A DNA stretch of 9,921 nucleotides, taken from contig JAHEKO010000056.1 of the NCBI GenBank assembly GCA_024638355.1, positions 1-9,921 of the forward strand, given 5' to 3'. The position numbers and the translations under genes were made by a program. Positions 1 through 6,388 of this stretch are shown in pieces; position 1 is the first letter of the stretch, and each line of letters opens with the position of its first letter. Under the pieces are notes generated by a model, which saw only the letters and a program-made list of their open reading frames with translations, was not told where the DNA came from and searched no databases. Source of the stretch: Acidobacteriota bacterium (GTDB lineage Bacteria; Acidobacteriota; Thermoanaerobaculia; Multivoradales; JAHEKO01).

Positions 1-188
1 CGATCGGCCTCCATGTCGGTGGTGCGCCGCACGAACGCGATCCAGCGACCGTCGGGCGACGGCTGGGGATCGGAAAGGCGCTCCATCGTGACCAGATCGT
101 GGGCGGTGAGGCCGTGACCGGCGCCATGGGCGGCGCCTCCCGCCAGGGCTACGAAAAACACCAGCGCACAGGGAATCGCGAAACGCAT
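1..188 (-). CDS. Secreted S9-family peptidase, N-terminal fragment
   Basis: Only the first 62 codons are in the window; the rest lies beyond base 1. The start is ATG at 188-186, preceded by a perfect AGGAGG six bases upstream. Residues 1-23 form a signal peptide: Met-Arg-Phe, a hydrophobic core (LVFFVALAGG), then AHGA. The mature part begins with 'LTAHDLVTMERLSDPQPSPDG' in effect, i.e. T-x-x-D-L-V-x-M-x-R-L followed by S-P-D-G-R-W-I-A-F-V. That opening is typical of acylaminoacyl-peptidase / dipeptidyl-peptidase (prolyl oligopeptidase, S9) enzymes, where it begins the WD40/TolB-like beta-propeller. The serine hydrolase domain would lie outside the window. The gene follows the ThDP lyase by 40 bases and is probably the last visible member of that operon. 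A TolB-like propeller protein without a peptidase domain cannot be excluded from this fragment. Confidence 0.72.
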   Translation of the reverse strand, partial: MRFAIPCALVFFVALAGGAAHGAGHGLTAHDLVTMERLSDPQPSPDGRWIAFVRRTTDMEAD

Positions 189-194
189 CAATGT

Positions 195-200
195 CCTCCT
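195..200 (-). promoter_or_regulatory. Shine-Dalgarno site for the S9 peptidase
   Basis: A consensus AGGAGG on the minus strand lies six bases before the ATG at 188. It fixes the start codon of the truncated peptidase gene. It is the strongest ribosome-binding site in the window, consistent with high translation of an exported protein. Confidence 0.8.
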
Positions 201-228
201 GAGATCGTGGGCACGGGCTCGATACCGC

Positions 229-1968
229 TCACATCGAGATGGAGCCCTTGCGGAAGTCGGTCTTGCCGATCCAGGCGTTGATCAGGACCGGCCGGCCGTC
301 GGCGGCTGCCGCCTGCGCCTGGCGCAGCACGCCGGCGACCTGCTCGGGACGCTCGATGACCAGCCCGACGCCGCCGTAGCCCTCGGCGACCCGATGGTAG
401 TCGCTGCGCCGCAGCACGGTGCCGACGTCGTCCTTCAGGAACTCGACCTGGTCGCGAGCGATCTGCGCCCAGCTCGCGTCGTTACCGACCACGGCGATCA
501 CCGGCAGGTCGTGGCGGACGAAGGTGTCGAACTCGGCCACGCTGTAGGCCGCCGAGCCGTCGCCGTAGAAGATCCAGACCTCGGCGCCGGGACGACGGAG
601 CTTGGCGCCCAGCGCGAAGCCGCCGCCCACGCCGAGCGTGCCGAAAGCGCCCGGATCCAGCCACGAGAGCGGCCGACGCGGCCGCACGATGTACGACGCC
701 GTGGCCACGAAGTCGCCGCCGTCGGCGACCAGCACGCTGTCGTCGGGCAGGATCGAGTCGATCTCACGGCAGAGGTGGAGCGGATTGACGTGCTCGGTCT
801 CGACGCTCGCCTGCTCGGCGATCCGCGCCTCGCGCTCCTCCTCGCGCTCGCGCAGACGGCCGAGCCACTCCGCGCGGTCGCGCTCGCCCACCTGACGCTC
901 GGCCAGCGCCCGCAGAAAGCGGCTGGCGTCGGCCAGCGCTCCCAGGGTCGGCCGCCGGTTGAGCTCGAGGTCGGCCTCGCTCCGATTGGCGGCGATCAAC
1001 GTCGCGCCGCGAGGGACCTGGCGGCCGTAGCCGAGCCGGAAATCGCTCGGCACGCCGGCCTGGATCACCAGGTCGGCCTCCTTGAGGGCCTTGCCCCGGT
1101 TGTGGCGGAGCCAGAGCTCGTGCCCGGCACCCAGGAGGCCGCGCGCCATTCCGGAGAGATAGGTCGGAACGCCGAGCCGCTCGACGGCGCGCACCAGGTC
1201 GGCCACCGCGCCCACTTCGAGCAGGGCCTGACTGCCGATCAAGAGCACCGGCCGCTCGGATCGCGCAAGCAGCCGCGCCGCCTTGGCGACCGCGCCCGCC
1301 GCGGGCTCCATCGGCGGCGGCGCGACCTCCGAGAGCGAGGCGGAGCGGCCGGCACCCCGAAAGAGGCCGCCGACGTGGCGCTTCAGGTACCAGGTGGCCG
1401 CCCTGCCGGCGAGCCCCTTGCCCTTCCCCGCCATCGAGGCGTAGAGCTCGCGCACCGTCGGCTCGGCATAGAGGAGGTCGACCGGGCATTCGACGAAGAC
1501 CGGGCCGGGCACGCCGGCGGCGCTCCTGTAGAGCGCCTCGTCGACGATCGGCTCCAGATCTCGAACCCGGCGTACCGTCGCCGCCCATTTCACGTGCGGC
1601 TCGATCAGGGCGAGCTGATCGATGTCCTGAAGCGAGCCGCGACCCTTGAGGATGGTGCCGGTGGCGCCGCCCAGCACCAGCACGGGCGACTGGGCGAGCT
1701 GGGCGTTCTTGACCGCGGTGATGGTGTTGGTGAGCCCCGGGCCGGCGGTGACCGCGGCCGCTCCGGGGCGGCCGGTGAGGCGCGCCGCCGCATCGGCCGC
1801 GAAGACGGCGTCGGCCTCGTGGCGCACGTCGACCACCCGGAGACCGAGCGCCTTGGCCCCGACCAGGATCGGCGAGATGTGGCCGCCGCAAAGGGTGAAG
1901 AGCTGCTCGACGCCGTGGTGGCGAAGGACCCGGGCAATCCGGTCGCCGCCGTGACCCTCGTCAGGCAC
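229..1968 (-). CDS. ThDP-dependent lyase, 2-hydroxyacyl-CoA lyase 2 / ILVBL-like
   Basis: A 579-aa enzyme with the three-domain layout of the acetolactate synthase / pyruvate oxidase superfamily. The N-terminal Pyr domain (about 1-170) carries the ThDP-activating glutamate E51 in '[10 protein letters not shown]'. A central Rossmann-like domain covers about 215-350. The C-terminal PP domain has the ThDP/Mg motif GDG at 469-471 followed by N-D at 496-497. By memory it resembles human ILVBL (HACL2, formerly acetolactate synthase-like) more than IlvB: 'AGPGLTNT', 'KNAQLAQSP', 'EFDTFVRH' and the ending 'TDFRKGSI' all recur there. HACL2 cleaves 2-hydroxyacyl-CoA to formyl-CoA and an aldehyde one carbon shorter. 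The bacterial substrate is not established, and carboligation is possible. The start is GTG at 1968; GAGGAG at 1978-1983 lies nine bases upstream and overlaps the end of the preceding gene. It begins six bases after the P5C dehydrogenase stop, so the two are co-transcribed. No small regulatory (IlvN) subunit is adjacent, which argues against branched-chain amino acid synthesis. Confidence 0.85.
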   Translation of the reverse strand: MPDEGHGGDRIARVLRHHGVEQLFTLCGGHISPILVGAKALGLRVVDVRHEADAVFAADAAARLTGRPGAAAVTAGPGLTNTITAVKNAQLAQSPVLVLGGATGTILKGRGSLQDIDQLALIEPHVKWAATVRRVRDLEPIVDEALYRSAAGVPGPVFVECPVDLLYAEPTVRELYASMAGKGKGLAGRAATWYLKRHVGGLFRGAGRSASLSEVAPPPMEPAAGAVAKAARLLARSERPVLLIGSQALLEVGAVADLVRAVERLGVPTYLSGMARGLLGAGHELWLRHNRGKALKEADLVIQAGVPSDFRLGYGRQVPRGATLIAANRSEADLELNRRPTLGALADASRFLRALAERQVGERDRAEWLGRLREREEEREARIAEQASVETEHVNPLHLCREIDSILPDDSVLVADGGDFVATASYIVRPRRPLSWLDPGAFGTLGVGGGFALGAKLRRPGAEVWIFYGDGSAAYSVAEFDTFVRHDLPVIAVVGNDASWAQIARDQVEFLKDDVGTVLRRSDYHRVAEGYGGVGLVIERPEQVAGVLRQAQAAAADGRPVLINAWIGKTDFRKGSISM

Positions 1969-1974
1969 CGGGCG

Positions 1975-3606
1975 CTACTCCTCGCCCATGTGCGGATAGC
2001 CGATCGCGGTCGGCGGGACGAAGGTCTCCTTGAGCGTCCGCTGCGACGTCCAGCGCAGCAGATTGAGCGCCGATCCCGCCTTGTCGTTGGTGCCCGAAGC
2101 GCGGCCGCCACCGAAGGGCTGCTGACCCACCACGGCGCCGGTCGGCTTGTCGTTGATGTAGAAGTTGCCCGCGGTGTGGCGCAGGGCGCCACTGAGCGCC
2201 TCGATCTCGCGCCGGTCACGGGCGAAGATCGAGCCGGTGAGGGCGTAGGGACTGCCGGTGTCGCACAGCTCCAGCGCCTGGTCGAGATCGGCGTCTTCGT
2301 AGACGTAGACCGTGAGCACCGGTCCGAAGATCTCCTCGCAGATGATCCGCGCCCTGGGGTCGCGGGTTCGAACCACGGTCGGCTCGACGAAGTAGCCGAC
2401 CGACTTGTCGCCCGCGCCGCCGGTCACGATCTCCATCTGATCGGAGGCCCGCGCCTCGTCGAGATAGCCCATGATGTTGTCGAACGAGCTCTCGTCGATC
2501 ACCGCGGCCATGAAGTTGCGGAAGTCGGTCGGCGGCCCCATGGCGATCGAGCCGACCGTCTCGACCAGCCCCTCGCGCACCGCGTTCCAGAGCGACGACG
2601 GGATGTAGGCGCGGGAGGCGGCCGAGCACTTCTGGCCCTGGTACTCGAACGCGCCGCGGACGAGCGCGGTCACCAGCGCCGGCACCTCGGCGCTCGGATG
2701 GGCGAAGACGAAGTCCTTGCCGCCGGTCTCACCGACGATCCGCGGGTAGCTGCGGTAGGTGGCGATGTTGTCGCCGATCTGCTTCCACATGGCCTGGAAG
2801 ACGCCGGTCGAGCCGGTGAAATGGATGCCCGCCAGATGCTCGCTGGCGACCGCCGGATTGCCGACCTGGCCGCCGCTGCCGGGCACGAAGTTGATGACGC
2901 CCGGGGGCAGGCCCGCCTCCTCGAGCAGGCGCATGACGTAGTAGGCCGAGAGCACGGCGGTCGAGGCCGGCTTCCACAGCACGGTATTGCCCATCAGCGC
3001 CGGCGCGGTGGGCAGATTGCCGCCGATGGCGGTGAAGTTGAAGGGCGTGATGGCGAAGACGAAGCCTTCCAGCGGCCGGTACTCCGAGCGGTTCCAGACG
3101 CCCCGGCTCGAATTGGGCTGCCCTTCGTAGATCTCCTGCATGTAGTGGGCGTTGAAGCGCCAGAAATCGATCAGCTCGGCCGCCGAGTCGATCTCCGCCT
3201 GGTAGACGGTCTTCGACTGGTTGAGCATGGTCGCCGCGTTGAGCGTGTCGCGCCAGGGCCCGGCGAGCAGGTCGGCCGCCTTGAGCAGCACCGCCGCGCG
3301 CGCCTGCCACGGCATCTCCGACCACTCGGCCCACGCCGCCTGGCTGGCCTCGATCGCCTGAGCCACCTCGTCGCCGGACGCCTGATGGTAGGTCGCCAGC
3401 ACGTGGTCGTGGTCGTGCGGGCAGACCGATCGCCCGGTCTTGCCGGTGTGCACTTCGCGTCCGCCGAGGATCAGCGGAATCTCGATCTGTTCGCCGAGCA
3501 TGCGCTCGAGCCGCGCCTTGAGCGACGCCTTCTCCGCCGAGCCCGGCGCATAGTCGCGCAGCGGCTCGTTGATCGGAACTGGAATCCTCGCGATTCCGTT
3601 GGCCAT
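1975..3606 (-). CDS. pruA: L-glutamate gamma-semialdehyde (P5C) dehydrogenase, ALDH4-type
   Basis: A 543-aa monofunctional aldehyde dehydrogenase that oxidises glutamate-5-semialdehyde (from proline or ornithine) to glutamate with NAD+. The N-terminus with 'NEPLRDYAPGS' is characteristic of ALDH4A1 / P5CDH. Catalytic residues are visible: N190 in 'TPFNFTA', E293 in 'VGETGGKDF', nucleophile C327 in 'GQKCSAASRAY', and the later 'EEIFGPVL' and 'PFGGGRASGTN' motifs. It is the stand-alone animal/Bacteroidetes type (usual length about 540-560), not the PutA fusion. No proline dehydrogenase lies in the window. The start at ATG 3606 is fixed by GAGGAGG at 3615-3621, eight bases upstream. It lies 48 bases after the DUF423 gene and six before the ThDP lyase, inside one operon. 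A divergent PutP-related symporter lies nearby, but that symporter's substrate residues do not match a proline carrier. Confidence 0.94.
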   Translation of the reverse strand: MANGIARIPVPINEPLRDYAPGSAEKASLKARLERMLGEQIEIPLILGGREVHTGKTGRSVCPHDHDHVLATYHQASGDEVAQAIEASQAAWAEWSEMPWQARAAVLLKAADLLAGPWRDTLNAATMLNQSKTVYQAEIDSAAELIDFWRFNAHYMQEIYEGQPNSSRGVWNRSEYRPLEGFVFAITPFNFTAIGGNLPTAPALMGNTVLWKPASTAVLSAYYVMRLLEEAGLPPGVINFVPGSGGQVGNPAVASEHLAGIHFTGSTGVFQAMWKQIGDNIATYRSYPRIVGETGGKDFVFAHPSAEVPALVTALVRGAFEYQGQKCSAASRAYIPSSLWNAVREGLVETVGSIAMGPPTDFRNFMAAVIDESSFDNIMGYLDEARASDQMEIVTGGAGDKSVGYFVEPTVVRTRDPRARIICEEIFGPVLTVYVYEDADLDQALELCDTGSPYALTGSIFARDRREIEALSGALRHTAGNFYINDKPTGAVVGQQPFGGGRASGTNDKAGSALNLLRWTSQRTLKETFVPPTAIGYPHMGEE

Positions 3607-3654
3607 CTCTATCGCCTCCTCTTTCTGCCGTGCCGGCCGGATGCTATCGGACCC

Positions 3655-4017
3655 CTACATCAGGTTGCGGAAGGCGGCCACGGCGAGCAGCACGAAGCCC
3701 ACGATCATCAGGGTGCCGCCGATCGGGGTGATGGCCCCGAGCCAGCGCGGACCGCCGAGGGCGAGGGCCGCGACCGTGCCCGAGAAGATCAAGCTGCCGG
3801 TCAGCAGCGACCCCCCGGCGCCGCCGAGCGGCCTGCCGATCGCCTGCCCCGCCAGCCCGACCGCGATCAGGCCGAGCCCCGAGTAGACGAAATAGCGGGC
3901 CGCGGTCTCCCACAGCTCGAGCGAGGCCGGATCGAGCCTCGCCTTGAGCCCGTGAGCGCCGAAGGCGCCCGCCAGGACGGCCAGCGCGCACACCGACGCG
4001 CCGATGCCGACCCACAT
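3655..4017 (-). CDS. DUF423 (YgdD-like) small membrane protein
   Basis: A 120-aa protein with about four hydrophobic spans and the DUF423 signatures: an N-terminal 'LAGAFGAHGLK' followed by 'WETAARYFVYSGLGLIAVG', then a 'LFSGT'-like 'IFSGTVAALAL' and a C-terminal 'ITPIGGTLMIVGF'. The family lies in the inner membrane and has no established biochemical function. The start is ATG at 4017, preceded by GGGAG seven bases upstream. The ATG shares its first base with the TGA of the preceding gene (TGATG), so translation is probably coupled. The frame stays open for 24 more residues upstream, but those are polar and Arg-rich, lie inside the neighbouring gene and do not match the family. Confidence 0.9.
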   Translation of the reverse strand: MWVGIGASVCALAVLAGAFGAHGLKARLDPASLELWETAARYFVYSGLGLIAVGLAGQAIGRPLGGAGGSLLTGSLIFSGTVAALALGGPRWLGAITPIGGTLMIVGFVLLAVAAFRNLM

Positions 4018-4292
4018 CAGAGCTCTCCCAGCCGCCGGATCGACGTGACGTGAGCGCGCGGCACGGCCAGGCGGTCGAACTTCTTCCACACGCCGAGCTG
4101 GGCGGCCCGCTCGACGTACTCCGCCTTGGATCGACCGCCGTCACCGTCCCGATGAACGTCGACGTCGACCAGGATCACCCGCTCTTCGTCCATGTCGTCG
4201 CAGCGGCCGACGTAGATCTCCGCTCCGGCGGTGTCGACCACCACGGTGATGCCGTGAAGCTCGTGCCGATCGGGATGAAACGTCGCGGCCAT
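4017..4292 (-). CDS. Conserved-looking hypothetical protein, 91 aa
   Basis: I do not recognise this family. It is a small, soluble, acidic-to-neutral protein with no signal peptide or membrane span. Residues 12-45 alternate as short beta strands ('HGITVVVDT', 'EIYVGRCDD', 'RVILVDVDVH'). A charged segment with Lys-Ala-Glu-Tyr-Val-Glu follows, then a C-terminal 'VPRAHVTSIRRLGEL'. The strand pattern could be a small barrel (SH3- or PRC-like), but this is only a guess from hydrophobicity. It is a real gene because it sits tightly between two recognisable genes: ten bases after the bacilliredoxin stop, with its TGA overlapping the DUF423 ATG. The Shine-Dalgarno site is weak, so it may depend on translation of the upstream gene. 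Confidence 0.72.
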   Translation of the reverse strand: MAATFHPDRHELHGITVVVDTAGAEIYVGRCDDMDEERVILVDVDVHRDGDGGRSKAEYVERAAQLGVWKKFDRLAVPRAHVTSIRRLGEL

Positions 4293-4302
4293 GGCGCCGA
4301 CG

Positions 4303-4737
4303 TCAGGCCGGCGCCGCGGCGGCGAAGTAGCGCTCGAACGCGCTGGTGAGGTCGGCGGCCACGTCCTCGGCGGAGCGGCTCTCGATGCGATGGCGAGGCA
4401 CGAAGTAGACGACTTCCCCGTCCTTGAGCAGGGCGATCGAGGGGCTCGATGGCGGGATGTCGGCGAAGTAGCCGCGCGCGCGCGCGGTCGCCTCGAGGTC
4501 CTGCCCGGCGAACACCGTCCCCAGGCGATCGGGCTTTACGGCGCTTTCGAGCGCCTGCCGCACTCCCGGTCGGGCCTGGCCCGCGGCGCAGCCGCAGACC
4601 GAGTTCAGCACCAGCATCGCGGTGCCCTCGGTCTCGTTCATGAACCGCTCGACGTCCTCGGCGGTTCGCAGCTCGTCAAACCCGATGCTCGCCAGCTCGG
4701 CCCGCATCGGTGCAATCATCAGTTCGCTGTAAGGCAC
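4303..4737 (-). CDS. BrxA/BrxB-family bacilliredoxin
   Basis: A 144-aa thioredoxin-fold protein closely resembling Bacillus BrxA/BrxB (YphP/YqiW): 'MRAELASIGFDEL', 'NSVCGCAAGQARPG', 'VFAGQDLEATA', 'PSSPSIALLKDGEVV' and 'PRHRIE' follow one another in the family order. The Cys-Gly-Cys motif is the redox centre. In Firmicutes these proteins remove bacillithiol from mixed disulfides. Many non-Firmicutes carry the family too, and its thiol partner here is unknown. I chose GTG at 4737 rather than the ATG at 4836. Homologues align from this point, the length matches the usual 144-145 aa, an AAGGGGAG site precedes it, and the extra 33 upstream residues are Arg-rich, unlike the family, and cross the promoter palindrome. 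It is the first gene of the minus-strand operon. Confidence 0.93.
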   Translation of the reverse strand: MPYSELMIAPMRAELASIGFDELRTAEDVERFMNETEGTAMLVLNSVCGCAAGQARPGVRQALESAVKPDRLGTVFAGQDLEATARARGYFADIPPSSPSIALLKDGEVVYFVPRHRIESRSAEDVAADLTSAFERYFAAAAPA

Positions 4738-4784
4738 TTGCTCCCCTTCCTGGCGCGCTCTCGGCGCCATCCGTTCGAGGGCGT

Positions 4785-4790
4785 ATTCTA
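4785..4790 (-). promoter_or_regulatory. Candidate -10 element of the bacilliredoxin operon
   Basis: TAGAAT on the minus strand matches 5 of 6 bases of TATAAT. It lies 47 bases before the GTG at 4737, leaving room for a leader of about 40 nt with the AAGGGGAG ribosome site. No convincing -35 is visible. Confidence 0.35.
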
Positions 4791-4800
4791 CCCGGGTAGA
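4787..4800. promoter_or_regulatory. Perfect 14-bp palindrome in divergent promoter region
   Basis: TCTACCCGGGTAGA is its own reverse complement over all 14 bases. It is the only clear palindrome between the bacilliredoxin operon (minus, start 4737) and the symporter operon (plus, start 4812). Each arm supplies the TAGA of a -10-like hexamer pointing outward: TAGAAT at 4790-4785 on the minus strand and TAGACT at 4797-4802 on the plus strand. It could be an operator for a dimeric regulator controlling both operons, or simply a symmetric bidirectional promoter core. No regulator gene is in the window. Confidence 0.5.
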
Positions 4801-4802
4801 CT
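4797..4802 (+). promoter_or_regulatory. Candidate -10 element of the symporter operon
   Basis: TAGACT (4 of 6 to TATAAT) ends nine bases before the ATG at 4812, which would put the transcription start at or just before the start codon. No Shine-Dalgarno site is seen for that ATG and no good -35 hexamer is present, so this is a weak call. Confidence 0.3.
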
Positions 4803-4811
4803 CCGTCGCGC

Positions 4812-4901
4812 ATGTTCTACGCCGCCATGTTCGCACTGCCGGCCGCCATCCTGGGTCTCGCGTTCTGGGTGGTCTACCGGAATCGGCGCGGGGCGAGATG
4901 A
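4812..4901 (+). CDS. 29-aa single-span membrane peptide, likely symporter accessory protein
   Basis: A short ORF: Met-Phe-Tyr-Ala-Ala-Met, then a hydrophobic stretch (about residues 3-22, 'FALPAAILGLAFWVVY'), then a positively charged end (R-N-R-R-G-A-R). This is a single membrane helix with a cytoplasmic-type basic tail. Its TGA overlaps the ATG of the symporter gene (ATGA), so the symporter is probably translated by coupling. Small one-helix proteins encoded just upstream of sodium:solute symporters are a recurrent arrangement. From memory, annotation pipelines name one such family 'symporter small accessory protein'; I cannot confirm membership here. An in-frame TAG at 4797-4799 limits the start to ATG 4812 or the second Met at 4827. 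No Shine-Dalgarno site is visible. Confidence 0.72.
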   Translation: MFYAAMFALPAAILGLAFWVVYRNRRGAR

Positions 4902-6388
4902 CTCCCGAGGGCGCGGGCCGGGACGCCGCGGTGCTGGCCGCCTTCGTCGGCTACCTGTTGCTCGTCGTGGGCATCGGCATCTACGCCAGCCGCTTCTCCT
5001 CGACCGGCATCGGCGCCTTCTTCGTCGGCGCGCGCAGCATGAACCGCTTCGTGGTGGCGCTGTCGGCGGTCGTCTCCGGCCGCAGCGCCTGGCTCCTGCT
5101 CGGAGTCACGGGGCTCGCCTACTCGCGCGGCGCGTCCGCGGTCTGGGCGGTCACCGGCTACATCGTCGCCGAGCTCTTCCTCTTCGTCTACTACGCCCAG
5201 CGCCTCCGCCGCTTCAGCGAGAGCTACGACTGCATCACCGTGCCCGATTTTCTCGCCGCCCGCTTCGACGATCGCAGCGGCCGGCTGCGCATGCTGTCGG
5301 TCGCCATCATCCTCATCTTCATGGTCGCCTATGTGGCGGCGCAGTTCGTCGCCGGCGGCAAAGCCTTCGGCGCGGCGTTCGATCTCGACCCGACCCGGGG
5401 GGTGTTCCTCACCGCCGCGATCGTGCTGGCCTACACCGTGCTGGGCGGTTTCCTGGCGGTGAGCTTGACCGACACGATCCAGGGCGTCTTCATGATCGTC
5501 GCGCTGGTCGTGCTGCCGGTAATCGCGATCTCCGCGCAGGGCGGGCTCGGTCTCGTGGCCACCGAGCTCGAGCGGCTCGATCCTACCCTCGTCGACCCCG
5601 GGGCGATCGGGCTCGGCGCGTTCGCGGGCCTGCTCGGCATCGGCCTCGGCTCGCCGGGCAACCCCCACATCCTGGTGCGCTACATGTCGATCCGCGACGC
5701 CTCCCAACTGCGTTACTCGGCCGTCGTCGGCACGATCTGGAACGTGGTCATGGCGTGGGGCGCGATCTTCATCGGCCTGGCCGGGCGTGTCTACTTTCCG
5801 AGCGTCGAGAGCCTGCCCGCGGCGGACGTCGAGAACCTCTACCCCACTCTGGCCGCGCAGCACCTGCACCCGGTCCTCTTCGGCCTGGTGATCGCGTCGA
5901 TCTTCGCGGCGATCATGTCGACCGCCGATTCACAGCTTCTGGTGGCGGCGTCGAGCGTGGTGCGCGACCTCTACGAGAAGGTCCTGCGCCGGGGCCGATC
6001 GCTGGAGTCGCGAACGCTGGTGCGGTACAGCCGCATCGTCATCGTGATCCTGGTCGGCCTCGCCCTGGCCCTCGGCCTGTACGCCAGCGAGCTGGTCTTC
6101 TGGCTGGTGCTCTTCGCCTGGGCCGGACTCGGCGCGGCCCTCGGCCCGACCACCGTGTTGGCGCTCTTCTGGCGCGGCACGACCGGAGCGGGAGTCGCGG
6201 CCGGCATGATCGCCGGCACGCTCGTCACCCTGGTCTGGAAGAGCTCGCCCGCGCTGAGCGGACTCGTCTACGAGCTGATCCCGGCTTTTGGGCTATCTTT
6301 CGTGATGACGGTGGCGGTCAGCCGCTGGACCCGCAAGCCGGCCGCGACCGACGCGATGTTCGACGCCATGGAGGAGACCCGCCGATGA
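4898..6388 (+). CDS. Sodium:solute symporter family (SSS) transporter, PutP-related
   Basis: A 496-aa polytopic inner-membrane protein with about 13 hydrophobic segments, the LeuT-like fold of the SSS family. It is clearly PutP-like: 'VGARSMNRFVVALSAVVSG', 'GGFLAVSLTDTIQG' (D192), 'PHILVRYM' (256-263), 'AAIMSTADSQLL' (337-348) and a C-terminal 'AWAGLGAALGPT'. S341-T342 correspond to the Na2-site Ser/Thr pair of PutP. Two differences matter. The position of PutP Asp55 (Na+ binding) is Gly61 here. The proline-site residues Trp244 and Tyr248 of PutP are Ile248 and Ser252. The substrate is therefore probably not proline, and I give no putP symbol. The start ATG overlaps the stop of the 29-aa peptide, and its own TGA overlaps the ATG of the aminotransferase (ATGA at both ends), making a tightly coupled three-gene unit. 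Confidence 0.92.
   Translation: MTPEGAGRDAAVLAAFVGYLLLVVGIGIYASRFSSTGIGAFFVGARSMNRFVVALSAVVSGRSAWLLLGVTGLAYSRGASAVWAVTGYIVAELFLFVYYAQRLRRFSESYDCITVPDFLAARFDDRSGRLRMLSVAIILIFMVAYVAAQFVAGGKAFGAAFDLDPTRGVFLTAAIVLAYTVLGGFLAVSLTDTIQGVFMIVALVVLPVIAISAQGGLGLVATELERLDPTLVDPGAIGLGAFAGLLGIGLGSPGNPHILVRYMSIRDASQLRYSAVVGTIWNVVMAWGAIFIGLAGRVYFPSVESLPAADVENLYPTLAAQHLHPVLFGLVIASIFAAIMSTADSQLLVAASSVVRDLYEKVLRRGRSLESRTLVRYSRIVIVILVGLALALGLYASELVFWLVLFAWAGLGAALGPTTVLALFWRGTTGAGVAAGMIAGTLVTLVWKSSPALSGLVYELIPAFGLSFVMTVAVSRWTRKPAATDAMFDAMEETRR

Noticed and set aside
229..1968. Annotating the ThDP enzyme as IlvB or looking for a TPP riboswitch before it
   Set aside because: No regulatory subunit gene is adjacent, the signature motifs match ILVBL/HACL2 better, and only six bases separate it from the gene before, which leaves no room for a riboswitch.
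394..4053. A 1219-codon open frame on the plus strand
   Set aside because: It lies antisense to the ThDP lyase, P5C dehydrogenase and DUF423 genes, all of which are recognisable. Its composition is Arg/Ala/Gly/His-rich low complexity, as expected from the shadow of high-GC genes.
4480..4487. A run of alternating CG (cgcgcgcg) inside the bacilliredoxin gene, as a possible Z-DNA or regulatory site
   Set aside because: It is short, lies in coding sequence, and is expected by chance in DNA this GC-rich.
4738..4836. A 33-residue N-terminal extension of the bacilliredoxin
   Set aside because: It is Arg-rich, unlike homologues, and would place coding sequence over the divergent promoter palindrome. 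The GTG at 4737 has a ribosome site and gives the family length.
4291..6384. An upstream extension of the aminotransferase frame giving about 1097 codons
   Set aside because: The part before 6385 is the out-of-frame shadow of the bacilliredoxin and symporter genes. The family starts at the ATG at 6385, which has a ribosome site and an overlap with the symporter stop.
4898..6388. Naming the symporter PutP because P5C dehydrogenase is nearby
   Set aside because: The operons are divergent, and the proline-site residues known from PutP are not conserved.
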